Assembly (NCBI GenBank): GCA_015522395.1 | Contig: WAMH01000212.1 | Location: forward strand, 1-8,209 | From: Thermococcus sp. | Lineage (GTDB): Archaea; Methanobacteriota_B; Thermococci; Thermococcales; Thermococcaceae | Direction: 5' to 3' | Length of the DNA stretch: 8,209 nucleotides | Part shown: piece after piece, positions 1-5,466 of the stretch | How the letters are laid out: each line of letters opens with the position of its first letter | Numbering within the stretch: the first letter of the stretch is position 1 | Translations under genes and position numbers: made by a program | The notes under the pieces: generated by a model | The model's input: only the letters and a program-made list of their open reading frames with translations | Told to the model about the DNA's origin: nothing | Databases searched by the model: none

Positions 1-840
1 GCCCTGCTCCACGACCTCGGGCACTATCCCTTCTCCCACACGCTTGAGGCCCTCTATCCGAGGCACGAGGACAACACCCGCTGGATGGTTGAGCACGGCG
101 AAATCGGGGACGTTTTGGGGGAGCGCTTCTCAAGGAGGGAGTTCAAAAGGCTCCTCAAACATCCCCTCGTTAGCGGCGACATCGACGCCGACAGGATGGA
201 CTACCTGGTGAGGGACGCCTACTACACAGGCGTCGCCTTCGGCCTCGTCGATCTCGACAGGCTAATCAGAAACCTCGGCTGGGATGGAGAAAAGCTCGTC
301 GTTGGGGAGAAGGGAACAATGGCCGCCCAGAACCTCCTCCTCGCAAGGAGCATGATGTACCCGGCCGTTTACCAGCACCACACCGTCAGGATAGCCGGTG
401 CCATGCTCGTGAAGGCGGTCGAGCTTGATGGAGTTTCCCTCGAAGAGGCCAGGCGGATGGACGAGGTTGACCTTTTAGCGAGGCTCAGGGGAAGTGAAAG
501 GCCCGAAGTGAGAGAACTTGTGGGGGCGATAGACGGCAGGAGGCTCTACAAGAGGGTTCTCTACACGAGGGAGGACCCTGGAGAGGGAGTGGTTTCCGTC
601 GTTAAGGAGGGGCTTGAGGCCGAGTTCGGGCACCTCGCTCTCGTTGACTACCCGCCGAAGCCGAAGTTCGAGGAGAGGAACGCCTTCGTGGAGACCTGCG
701 AGGGACTGAAAAGGCTCAGTGAGGTTTCCCCGCTGGTTCGCTCTCTGGTCGAGCTGAAGGATACTCACTGGCGCTGGGGAGTCTACGCGAGGAACGACGT
801 TAAGGATGCCGTGTTGAAGGCACTGAAAAAGCTTTTGTAA
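1..840 (+). CDS. HD-superfamily metal-dependent phosphohydrolase, C-terminal part (5' end outside window)
   Basis: The frame is open from base 1 to the TAA at 838-840, giving 279 visible residues; the start lies to the left of the window. The second visible segment is HDLGHYPFSH (HD at visible residues 4-5), the metal-binding HD signature, followed by DADRMDYLVRDAYYTG at about residues 62-77, which holds the late aspartates typical of the COG1078/SAMHD1-like branch. That family contains dNTP triphosphohydrolases and uncharacterised phosphohydrolases; the substrate here cannot be told. The first metal-ligand histidine would lie upstream, out of view. An internal ATG at base 85 is not the start, because it would discard the HD motif. 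No signal peptide or membrane segment is visible, so it is probably cytoplasmic. It lies 117 bases upstream of EF-2, which has its own promoter, so a functional link is not implied. Family call is firm, activity is not. Confidence 0.85.
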   Translation, partial: ALLHDLGHYPFSHTLEALYPRHEDNTRWMVEHGEIGDVLGERFSRREFKRLLKHPLVSGDIDADRMDYLVRDAYYTGVAFGLVDLDRLIRNLGWDGEKLVVGEKGTMAAQNLLLARSMMYPAVYQHHTVRIAGAMLVKAVELDGVSLEEARRMDEVDLLARLRGSERPEVRELVGAIDGRRLYKRVLYTREDPGEGVVSVVKEGLEAEFGHLALVDYPPKPKFEERNAFVETCEGLKRLSEVSPLVRSLVELKDTHWRWGVYARNDVKDAVLKALKKLL

Positions 841-893
841 ATCCAAAACCCTTAAGTATTTTGAACGCATCCCCTCAGCTCTCATTCTAAACC

Positions 894-953
894 GGGAAAA
901 GCTTTATAACCGAACTTTTTAAGTTAAGCCGACAAGCTCATCTAAAGGTGGTG
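894..953 (+). promoter_or_regulatory. Promoter and ribosome binding site of the EF-2 gene
   Basis: A purine-rich BRE-like stretch (GGGAAAAG, 894-901) runs into a TATA box, TTTATAAC (903-910). Archaeal spacing predicts transcription start near 930-934, giving a leader of about 25 bases. AGGTGGTG (946-953) offers an AGGTG match to the 16S 3' end, 7 bases before the ATG at 958. A second weaker AT-rich stretch lies at 850-862 (CTTAAGTATTTTG) and may be part of the upstream gene's termination zone. Assignment is by motif and spacing only. Confidence 0.65.
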
Positions 954-957
954 TGTT

Positions 958-3156
958 ATGGGAAGAAGGGAAGAGATGATTGCGAAGATTAAGGAGTTGA
1001 TGACCCAGCCTGAGAGGATCAGGAACATGGGTATCGCCGCTCACATTGACCACGGTAAAACGACCCTCAGCGACAACCTGCTCGCTGGAGCGGGTATGAT
1101 CAGTGAGGAACTCGCTGGAAAGCAGCTCGTTTTAGATTTCGACGAGCAGGAGCAGGCGAGGGGAATCACCATCAACGCGGCCAACGTTTCGATGGTCCAC
1201 AACTACGAGGGCCAGGACTACCTCATCAACCTCATCGACACCCCGGGTCACGTCGACTTCGGCGGTGACGTTACGAGGGCCATGCGTGCCATAGACGGTG
1301 CGATTATAGTTGTTGACGCCGTCGAGGGCGTTATGCCCCAGACCGAGACCGTTCTCAGGCAGGCCCTTCGCGAGTACGTCAAGCCCGTCCTCTTCATCAA
1401 CAAGGTTGACCGTCTCATAAAGGAGCTCAAGCTCGGCCCGAACGACATCCTCAACCGCTTTGCCAAGATCATCACCGATGTCAACAGGCTCATCAAGAAG
1501 TACGCCCCGGACGAGTTCAAGAGCCAGTGGTTCGTCAAGGTTGAAGATGGAAGCGTCGCCTTTGGAAGTGCCTACTACAACTGGGCGCTCAGCGTCCCCT
1601 ACATGAAGAAGACCGGCGTTTCCTTCAAGGACATCGTCGAGCTTACCAACAGCGGCGACCTCAAGACCCTCCGCCAGAAGGCCCCGCTTCACGTCGTGGT
1701 TCTCGATATGGTCGTCAAGCACCTCCCGAACCCGCTTGAGGCCCAGAAGTACAGGATCCCGCACCTCTGGAGGGGAGACGTCAACAGCGAGGTCGGCCAG
1801 GCCATGCTCAAGTGCGACCCGAAGGGACCGATGACTATGGTCGTTACCAAGATCATCCTCGACAAGCACGCCGGTGAGGTCTCAACCGGCCGCGTCTGGA
1901 GCGGTACGGTGAAGACCGGCCAGGAGGTCTACCTTATCAACGCCAAGAGGAAGTCAAGGGTCCAGCAGGTCGGTATCTACATGGGTCCGGAGAGGATCAA
2001 CATAGAGGCCGTTCCGGCTGGAAACATCGTCGCGGTAACCGGTCTCCGCGATGCCATGGCCGGTGAGACCGTTTCGACCGAGCAGATTGAGCCGTTCGAG
2101 GCCCTCCACTACGCGAGCGAGCCGGTCGTTACCGTCGCCATTGAAGCTAAAAACGTTAAGGACCTTCCGAAGCTCATCGAGGCCCTGAGACAGCTCGCTA
2201 AGGAGGACCCAACGCTTCACGTCAAGATCGACGAGGAGACCGGCCAGCACCTCCTCAGCGGCATGGGTGAGCTTCACCTTGAGGTCAAGCTCGTCAAGCT
2301 CAAGGAGGACTGGAAGCTCGACGTCGATGTCAGCCCACCGATTGTCGTCTACCGCGAGAGCGTCACCAAGCAGAGTCCAATAGTCGAAGGAAAGAGCCCG
2401 AACAAGCACAACAGGTTCTACATCACCGTGGAGCCGCTTCCGGACGAGATTTACGAGGCCATCCACGAGGGACTCATCCCAGAGGGCAGGCCAAAGGACC
2501 CGAAGGCCGTCGCCAAGAAGCTCGCCGAACTCGGCATGGACTACGAGGTCGCGAAAGGCATCGTAGATGTTTACCAGGGCAACCTCTTCCTCGACAACAC
2601 CAAGGGTCTCCAGTACCTCAACGAGGTCATGGATTTACTCGTCGACGGTTTCCACCAGGCGATGGACGAGGGACCGCTCGCTAGGGAGCCTGTTATGAAG
2701 GTTATGGTCCGCCTGCACGATGCCAAGATCCACGAGGACAACGTCCACCGCGGTCCCGCCCAGATATATCCGGCCATCAGAACCGCCATCCACTGCGCCA
2801 TGATGAAGGCCGGCCCGGTCCTCTACGAGCCGTACCAGAAGGTCATCATCAACGTTCCATACGAGTACATGGGTGCCGTCAGCAGGGAGATCAACCAGAG
2901 GCGCGGCCAGCTTATAGACATGCGCCAGGAAGGAGAGGTCATGATCATCATCGCCGAGGCGCCGGTTGCCGAGATGTTCGGATTCGCTGGAGCGATACGT
3001 GGTGCCACCAGTGGAAGGGCGCTCTGGAGCACTGAACATGCTGGCTTCAAGCGCGTCCCGAACGAGCTGGCCCAGCAGATCATCAGGCAGATACGCCAGA
3101 GGAAGGGTCTCGACCCGAACCCGCCGAAGGAGCAGGACGTCTGCCCGCAACAGTGA
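958..3156 (+). CDS. fusA: Translation elongation factor 2 (aEF-2)
   Basis: This is a 732-residue GTPase, the usual length for Thermococcales EF-2. It catalyses GTP-dependent translocation of tRNA and mRNA on the ribosome. The G-domain motifs are complete: AHIDHGKT (28-35), RGITI (68-72), DTPGH (94-98, with catalytic His98), NKVD (148-151) and GSA (203-205). The C-terminal domain IV segment DNVHRGPAQ places the diphthamide-modified histidine at residue 597 (bases 2746-2748), so the protein should be a substrate of archaeal diphthamide synthesis. The ATG at 958 is supported by an upstream AGGTG and by the expected N-terminus. Codon use is strongly biased (AAG, GAG, CCG, ATC), as expected for a very highly expressed gene. 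It is followed by a T-rich terminator and then, on the same strand, by EF-1A. No frameshift or missing key residue is seen. Confidence 0.98.
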   Translation: MGRREEMIAKIKELMTQPERIRNMGIAAHIDHGKTTLSDNLLAGAGMISEELAGKQLVLDFDEQEQARGITINAANVSMVHNYEGQDYLINLIDTPGHVDFGGDVTRAMRAIDGAIIVVDAVEGVMPQTETVLRQALREYVKPVLFINKVDRLIKELKLGPNDILNRFAKIITDVNRLIKKYAPDEFKSQWFVKVEDGSVAFGSAYYNWALSVPYMKKTGVSFKDIVELTNSGDLKTLRQKAPLHVVVLDMVVKHLPNPLEAQKYRIPHLWRGDVNSEVGQAMLKCDPKGPMTMVVTKIILDKHAGEVSTGRVWSGTVKTGQEVYLINAKRKSRVQQVGIYMGPERINIEAVPAGNIVAVTGLRDAMAGETVSTEQIEPFEALHYASEPVVTVAIEAKNVKDLPKLIEALRQLAKEDPTLHVKIDEETGQHLLSGMGELHLEVKLVKLKEDWKLDVDVSPPIVVYRESVTKQSPIVEGKSPNKHNRFYITVEPLPDEIYEAIHEGLIPEGRPKDPKAVAKKLAELGMDYEVAKGIVDVYQGNLFLDNTKGLQYLNEVMDLLVDGFHQAMDEGPLAREPVMKVMVRLHDAKIHEDNVHRGPAQIYPAIRTAIHCAMMKAGPVLYEPYQKVIINVPYEYMGAVSREINQRRGQLIDMRQEGEVMIIIAEAPVAEMFGFAGAIRGATSGRALWSTEHAGFKRVPNELAQQIIRQIRQRKGLDPNPPKEQDVCPQQ

Positions 3157-3180
3157 GTTTCTCTTCTTTCATTTCCCTTC
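3157..3180 (+). terminator. Pyrimidine-rich termination zone after EF-2
   Basis: Directly after the stop codon there are several short T-runs (TTTCTC, CTTTC, ATTTCCC) in a nearly purine-free stretch. Archaeal RNA polymerase ends transcription at such oligo-T tracts without needing a hairpin. This is inferred from composition and position. Confidence 0.5.
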
Positions 3181-3190
3181 AATGGTTTGC

Positions 3191-3214
3191 TTTTTGACGG
3201 GTTCCTGTCAAAAA
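3191..3214 (+). repeat. 8-bp inverted repeat downstream of EF-2
   Basis: TTTTTGAC (3191-3198) and GTCAAAAA (3207-3214) are perfect inverted copies around an 8-base loop. Part of the loop and flank, GGGTT (3199-3203) with AACCC (3213-3217), can form a competing stem. As RNA it could protect the EF-2 mRNA 3' end or help termination; as DNA it lies just upstream of the next TATA-like box. Its role is not known. Confidence 0.5.
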
Positions 3215-3221
3215 CCCTCTC

Positions 3222-3238
3222 AGTTAAGTTTTTAAACC
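3222..3238 (+). promoter_or_regulatory. Putative promoter for the kink-turn RNA / distal EF-1A promoter
   Basis: AGTTAAGTTTTTAAACC contains a TATA-like TTTTTAAA centred near 3232. The predicted start, about 25 bases on, falls at about 3257-3259, which is the first paired base of the kink-turn hairpin. The coincidence supports a real promoter, but the BRE is weak and no start site has been mapped. Confidence 0.4.
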
Positions 3239-3256
3239 CGCCCCTCAACTTAGAAC

Positions 3257-3315
3257 CGGACTGGTGAGGCCCTCTCTTAGAGAGCGGGTTTCCCGCCCGA
3301 GGGGGCCGAGGTTCG
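3257..3315 (+). ncRNA. Predicted kink-turn hairpin RNA (small RNA or EF-1A leader element)
   Basis: The 59 bases fold into one hairpin. The basal stem is 3257-3262 with 3310-3315 (6 pairs, two of them G.U). A three-base bulge GGU (3263-3265) follows on the 5' side. GA (3266-3267) faces GA (3308-3309), giving tandem sheared G.A pairs. A nine-pair stem then runs 3268-3276 with 3299-3307 (one G.U). Above an asymmetric internal loop (3277-3283 and 3297-3298) is a GC-rich five-pair stem, 3284-3288 with 3292-3296, closed by UUU. Bulge, G.A pairs and the uridine just before GA are the standard kink-turn recognised by archaeal L7Ae, and GUGA resembles the start of a box C. An alternative hairpin, CTCTC (3272-3276) with GAGAG (3280-3284), competes with the nine-pair stem. 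No C/D or H/ACA guide layout is complete. The fold is a manual prediction. Confidence 0.45.
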
Positions 3316-3328
3316 AAAGATTTAAAAA
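3314..3328 (+). promoter_or_regulatory. Proximal promoter of EF-1A (BRE + TATA)
   Basis: CGAAAGA (3314-3320) is a good BRE and TTTAAAAA (3321-3328) a good TATA box for Thermococcales. The predicted start is near 3349-3351, giving a leader of about 26 bases to the ATG at 3376. The BRE overlaps the 3' arm of the kink-turn basal stem, so the two elements are tightly packed. Confidence 0.65.
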
Positions 3329-3334
3329 GCCATC

Positions 3335-3351
3335 CTACTCAGCCGGAGTAG
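3335..3351 (+). repeat. 6-bp dyad over the predicted EF-1A transcription start
   Basis: CTACTC (3335-3340) and GAGTAG (3346-3351) are perfect inverted copies around AGCCG. The element sits between the proximal TATA box and the predicted start, where archaeal repressors often bind. In a longer transcript from the distal promoter it would instead be a small hairpin before the ribosome binding site (GGAGGTG, 3362-3368). Confidence 0.4.
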
Positions 3352-3375
3352 ACCAAAGTTTGGAGGTGTTTGAAA

Positions 3376-4662
3376 ATGGCTAAGGAGAAGCCACACATTA
3401 ACATTGTCTTTATCGGACACGTCGACCACGGTAAGAGCACTACCGTCGGAAGGCTCCTGTTCGACAGCCAGAACATCCCGGAGAACATCATCCAGAAGTT
3501 TGAGCAGATGGGTGAGAAGGGTAAGTCCTTCAAGTTCGCCTGGGTCATGGACAGGCTCAAGGAGGAGCGCGAGCGCGGTATCACCATCGACGTTGCCCAC
3601 ACCAAGTTTGAGACCCCGCACAGGTACATCACCATCATCGACGCCCCCGGCCACAGGGACTTCGTTAAGAACATGATCACCGGTGCTAGCCAGGCCGACG
3701 CTGCCGTTCTCGTCGTTGCTGCCACCGACGGTATCATGCCACAGACCAAGGAGCACGCCTTCCTCGCCAAGACCCTCGGTATCAACCACATGATAGTGAC
3801 AATCAACAAGATGGACATGGTCAACTACGACCAGAAGAAGTTCGAGCAGGTTGCTAACCAGGTCAAGAAGCTCCTTCAGATGCTCGGCTACAAGAACGTC
3901 CAGATCATCCCGACCAGCGCTTGGAACGGTGACAACATCGTCCACAAGAGCGATAAGATGCCCTGGTACAACGGCCCGACCCTCTTCGAGGCCCTCGACC
4001 AGATACCGGAGCCGCCGAAGCCGACCGACAAGCCGCTCCGCATCCCGATCCAGGACGTCTACTCAATCAAAGGTGTCGGTACCGTCCCGGTTGGTAGGGT
4101 CGAGACCGGTGTTCTCAGGGTCGGTGACGTTGTCCTCTTCGAGCCGGCTTCAACGATCTTCCACAAGGACATAAAGGGTGAGGTCAAGTCCATCGAAATG
4201 CACCACGAGCCGCTCCAGGAAGCTTACCCGGGTGACAACATCGGATTCAACGTCCGCGGTGTCGGTAAGAACGACATAAAGCGCGGTGACGTTGCCGGCC
4301 ACCCGGACAACCCGCCGACCGTGGTTAGACCGAAGGACACCTTCAAGGCCCAGATCATCGTCCTCAACCACCCGACTGCCATTACCATCGGATACACCCC
4401 GGTCCTCCACGCGCACACCCTCCAGGTCGCCGTCAGGTTCGAGCAGCTCCTGGCCAAGCTCGACCCGAGGACTGGAAACATCGTCGAGGAGAACCCGCAG
4501 TTCATCAAGACCGGTGACTCGGCCATCGTCGTCCTCAGGCCGACCAAGCCGATGGTCATCGAGCCGGTCAAGGAGATCCCGCAGATGGGTCGCTTTGCCA
4601 TCCGTGACATGGGTCAGACCGTCGCTGCGGGTATGGTTATATCCATCCAGAAGGCCGACTGA
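3376..4662 (+). CDS. tuf: Translation elongation factor 1-alpha (aEF-1A)
   Basis: This 428-residue GTPase brings aminoacyl-tRNA to the ribosomal A site. The motifs are complete: GHVDHGKS (14-21), RGITI (67-71), DAPGH (89-93), NKMD (144-147) and SAW (181-183), followed by the two beta-barrel domains (from about residue 220 and about 320). The length and N-terminus match the Pyrococcus/Thermococcus protein. I start it at ATG 3376, which has GGAGGTG (3362-3368) seven bases upstream, rather than at the in-frame TTG two codons earlier (3370). Codon bias is extreme, as in EF-2. It leads an EF-1A-S10 pair, an order widely kept in archaea, with tRNA-Ser directly behind. Two promoters, a kink-turn hairpin and a dyad crowd its upstream region, suggesting that its expression may be controlled at more than one level. 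Confidence 0.98.
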   Translation: MAKEKPHINIVFIGHVDHGKSTTVGRLLFDSQNIPENIIQKFEQMGEKGKSFKFAWVMDRLKEERERGITIDVAHTKFETPHRYITIIDAPGHRDFVKNMITGASQADAAVLVVAATDGIMPQTKEHAFLAKTLGINHMIVTINKMDMVNYDQKKFEQVANQVKKLLQMLGYKNVQIIPTSAWNGDNIVHKSDKMPWYNGPTLFEALDQIPEPPKPTDKPLRIPIQDVYSIKGVGTVPVGRVETGVLRVGDVVLFEPASTIFHKDIKGEVKSIEMHHEPLQEAYPGDNIGFNVRGVGKNDIKRGDVAGHPDNPPTVVRPKDTFKAQIIVLNHPTAITIGYTPVLHAHTLQVAVRFEQLLAKLDPRTGNIVEENPQFIKTGDSAIVVLRPTKPMVIEPVKEIPQMGRFAIRDMGQTVAAGMVISIQKAD

Positions 4663-4671
4663 AGGCCTTCT
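4649..4671 (+). repeat. 8-bp stem-loop enclosing the EF-1A stop codon
   Basis: AGAAGGCC (4649-4656) and GGCCTTCT (4664-4671) pair perfectly around a 7-base loop that contains the TGA stop (4660-4662). No T-run follows directly, so it is unlikely to be a full terminator. It may stabilise the EF-1A message or set the ratio of EF-1A to S10 by partial attenuation or processing. The function is inferred. Confidence 0.5.
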
Positions 4672-4712
4672 CTGACCTTTCCCTTACTTCCTGAACCTTA
4701 GGAGGGACGGAA

Positions 4713-5021
4713 ATGCAGAAGGCAAGGATTAAGCTCGCTAGTACAAACATCAAGGCCCTCAACGAGGTCACTGACCAGATCAAGCAGATCGCCGAGAGGA
4801 CCGGCGTCAGGATGAGCGGCCCGATACCGCTCCCGACCAAGAGGATAAGGATCACCACTAGGAAAAGCCCCGACGGAGAGGGTACCGCGACCTTTGACAG
4901 GTTCGAGCTTCGCGTTCACAAGAGGCTCGTCGACATTGAAGCGGATGAAAGGGCCATGCGCCAGATCATGCGCATCCGCGTTCCTGAGGATGTGACCATC
5001 GAGATCGAGCTCATCTCCTGA
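4713..5021 (+). CDS. rpsJ: 30S ribosomal protein S10
   Basis: The 102-residue protein has the normal length of archaeal S10 (uS10), which sits in the head of the small subunit. Recognisable conserved parts are the N-terminal KARIKLAST, the central loop with SGPIPLPTKRIRITTRKSPDGEG (shown here only as a landmark, about residues 35-57), and the C-terminal beta strand ending VTIEIELIS. The start ATG has GGAGGG (4701-4706) six bases upstream. The gene begins 50 bases after EF-1A with no TATA box in between, so it is probably read from the EF-1A promoter(s). The 16-base gap to tRNA-Ser suggests that transcription continues into the tRNA. Confidence 0.97.
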   Translation: MQKARIKLASTNIKALNEVTDQIKQIAERTGVRMSGPIPLPTKRIRITTRKSPDGEGTATFDRFELRVHKRLVDIEADERAMRQIMRIRVPEDVTIEIELIS

Positions 5022-5037
5022 TTCCTCTCATTTATGC

Positions 5038-5124
5038 GCCGGGGTAGCCTAGCCTGGGAAGGCGCTGGCCTGGAGAGCCAGTGGGCACTTGCCCACCAGG
5101 GTTCAAATCCCTGCCCCGGCGCCA
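5038..5124 (+). tRNA. tRNA-Ser (anticodon GGA), CCA encoded
   Basis: The acceptor stem is GCCGGGG (5038-5044) with CCCCGGC (5114-5120), then discriminator G (5121) and encoded CCA (5122-5124). The D arm is GCC...GGC (about 5047-5063). The anticodon stem is CTGGC/GCCAG (5065-5069, 5077-5081) around loop CTGGAGA, with GGA at 5072-5074, which reads UCC and UCU. A long variable arm, GGGCA-CTT-TGCCC-like (5083-5095), marks the class II tRNAs, and the T arm is CAGGG-TTCAAAT-CCCTG. No intron is present. It lies 16 bases behind rpsJ without a clear promoter of its own, so it is probably released from the S10 transcript by RNase P and a 3' nuclease. Confidence 0.97.
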
Positions 5125-5129
5125 TCTGT

Positions 5130-5162
5130 CAAACCTTCGTGAAGTTTTGTGATTCCTTTTTT
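5130..5162 (+). terminator. Hairpin plus T6 terminator after tRNA-Ser
   Basis: CAAACCTTC (5130-5138) and GAAGTTTTG (5141-5149) pair at 8 of 9 positions on either side of GT (the closing pair probably opens to a CGTG loop). Seven bases later comes TTTTTT (5157-5162). This is a plausible end for the EF-1A/S10/tRNA transcript. In archaea the T-run alone may be sufficient. Confidence 0.6.
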
Positions 5163-5466
5163 AAGGTTTAAGGCGCGTTTTGGTTTCTCTTTGGGGTTCC
5201 TCTCTTGGAGTGGATTCTTTTGATGAGTGCATTTTGAGTGGGCTCGGCTTTTTAGTGCTCCGAAGGAGTACATTGAGAGAGAACCCCTATAATGTCACAC
5301 TTCAGCGAATCTCCCATTTAGCATTGACATGACAAGAAATCCTTTGTGCATGCAGGTCTTCCAAAGAATCCAGACTTTGGTGAAACCTTGAAGTACAAAG
5401 TTTCCTTTAGTGAAGCTTTTTTCCAAAAGCTTGCTCGCAAAGTTTGAAAAAGGGAGAAACTGAAAA
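5163..5466. other. AT-richer intergenic region between convergent units
   Basis: No convincing gene is seen between tRNA-Ser and the oxidoreductase stop. The composition is clearly more AT-rich than the flanking genes. It contains a 7-pair stem, GTGCTCC (5255-5261) with GGAGTAC (5265-5271) around GAA; a TATA-like CTATAATG (5287-5294); a dyad CCAAAG (5361-5366) with CTTTGG (5375-5380); and related 16-base motifs at 5375-5390 and 5405-5420. On the minus strand one frame stays open over about 5466-5295 for roughly 57 codons, but with no start or ribosome binding site inside the spacer. It may be a decayed or mobile-element-derived sequence; that is speculative. Confidence 0.4.
5413..5455 (-). 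terminator. Putative terminator of the AOR-family gene
   Basis: Just past the minus-strand stop codon there is a T5 run (complement of 5447-5451). Further on is a perfect 8-bp inverted repeat, AAGCTTTT (5413-5420) and AAAAGCTT (5425-5432), around TTCC. On the minus strand it reads with an A-rich second arm, so the T-run is the more likely stop signal and the dyad a 3' end stabiliser. Confidence 0.45.

Noticed and set aside
85..87. ATG at 85 as the start of the HD-domain gene
   Set aside because: The frame is open from base 1 and the HD motif lies upstream of this ATG, so the gene simply begins outside the window.
3295..3318. tRNA-like T-arm sequence (GAGGTTCGAAA)
   Set aside because: There is no matching T stem, acceptor stem or anticodon arm around it; the bases are better explained by the kink-turn basal stem and the EF-1A BRE.
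3257..3328. Box H/ACA guide RNA at the kink-turn hairpin
   Set aside because: In archaeal H/ACA RNAs the kink-turn lies near the tip, above the guide pocket, and ACA follows the base. Here the kink-turn is at the base and no ACA follows.
3370..3375. TTG start two codons upstream for EF-1A
   Set aside because: The ATG at 3376 matches the family N-terminus (MAKEKPH) and has ideal spacing to GGAGGTG; the TTG would be only one base from that motif.
5219..5278. Possible box C/D small RNA starting with TTGATGA
   Set aside because: The box C lacks the usual purine and no CTGA box D follows at a suitable distance, only TTGA; there are no flanking complementary ends.
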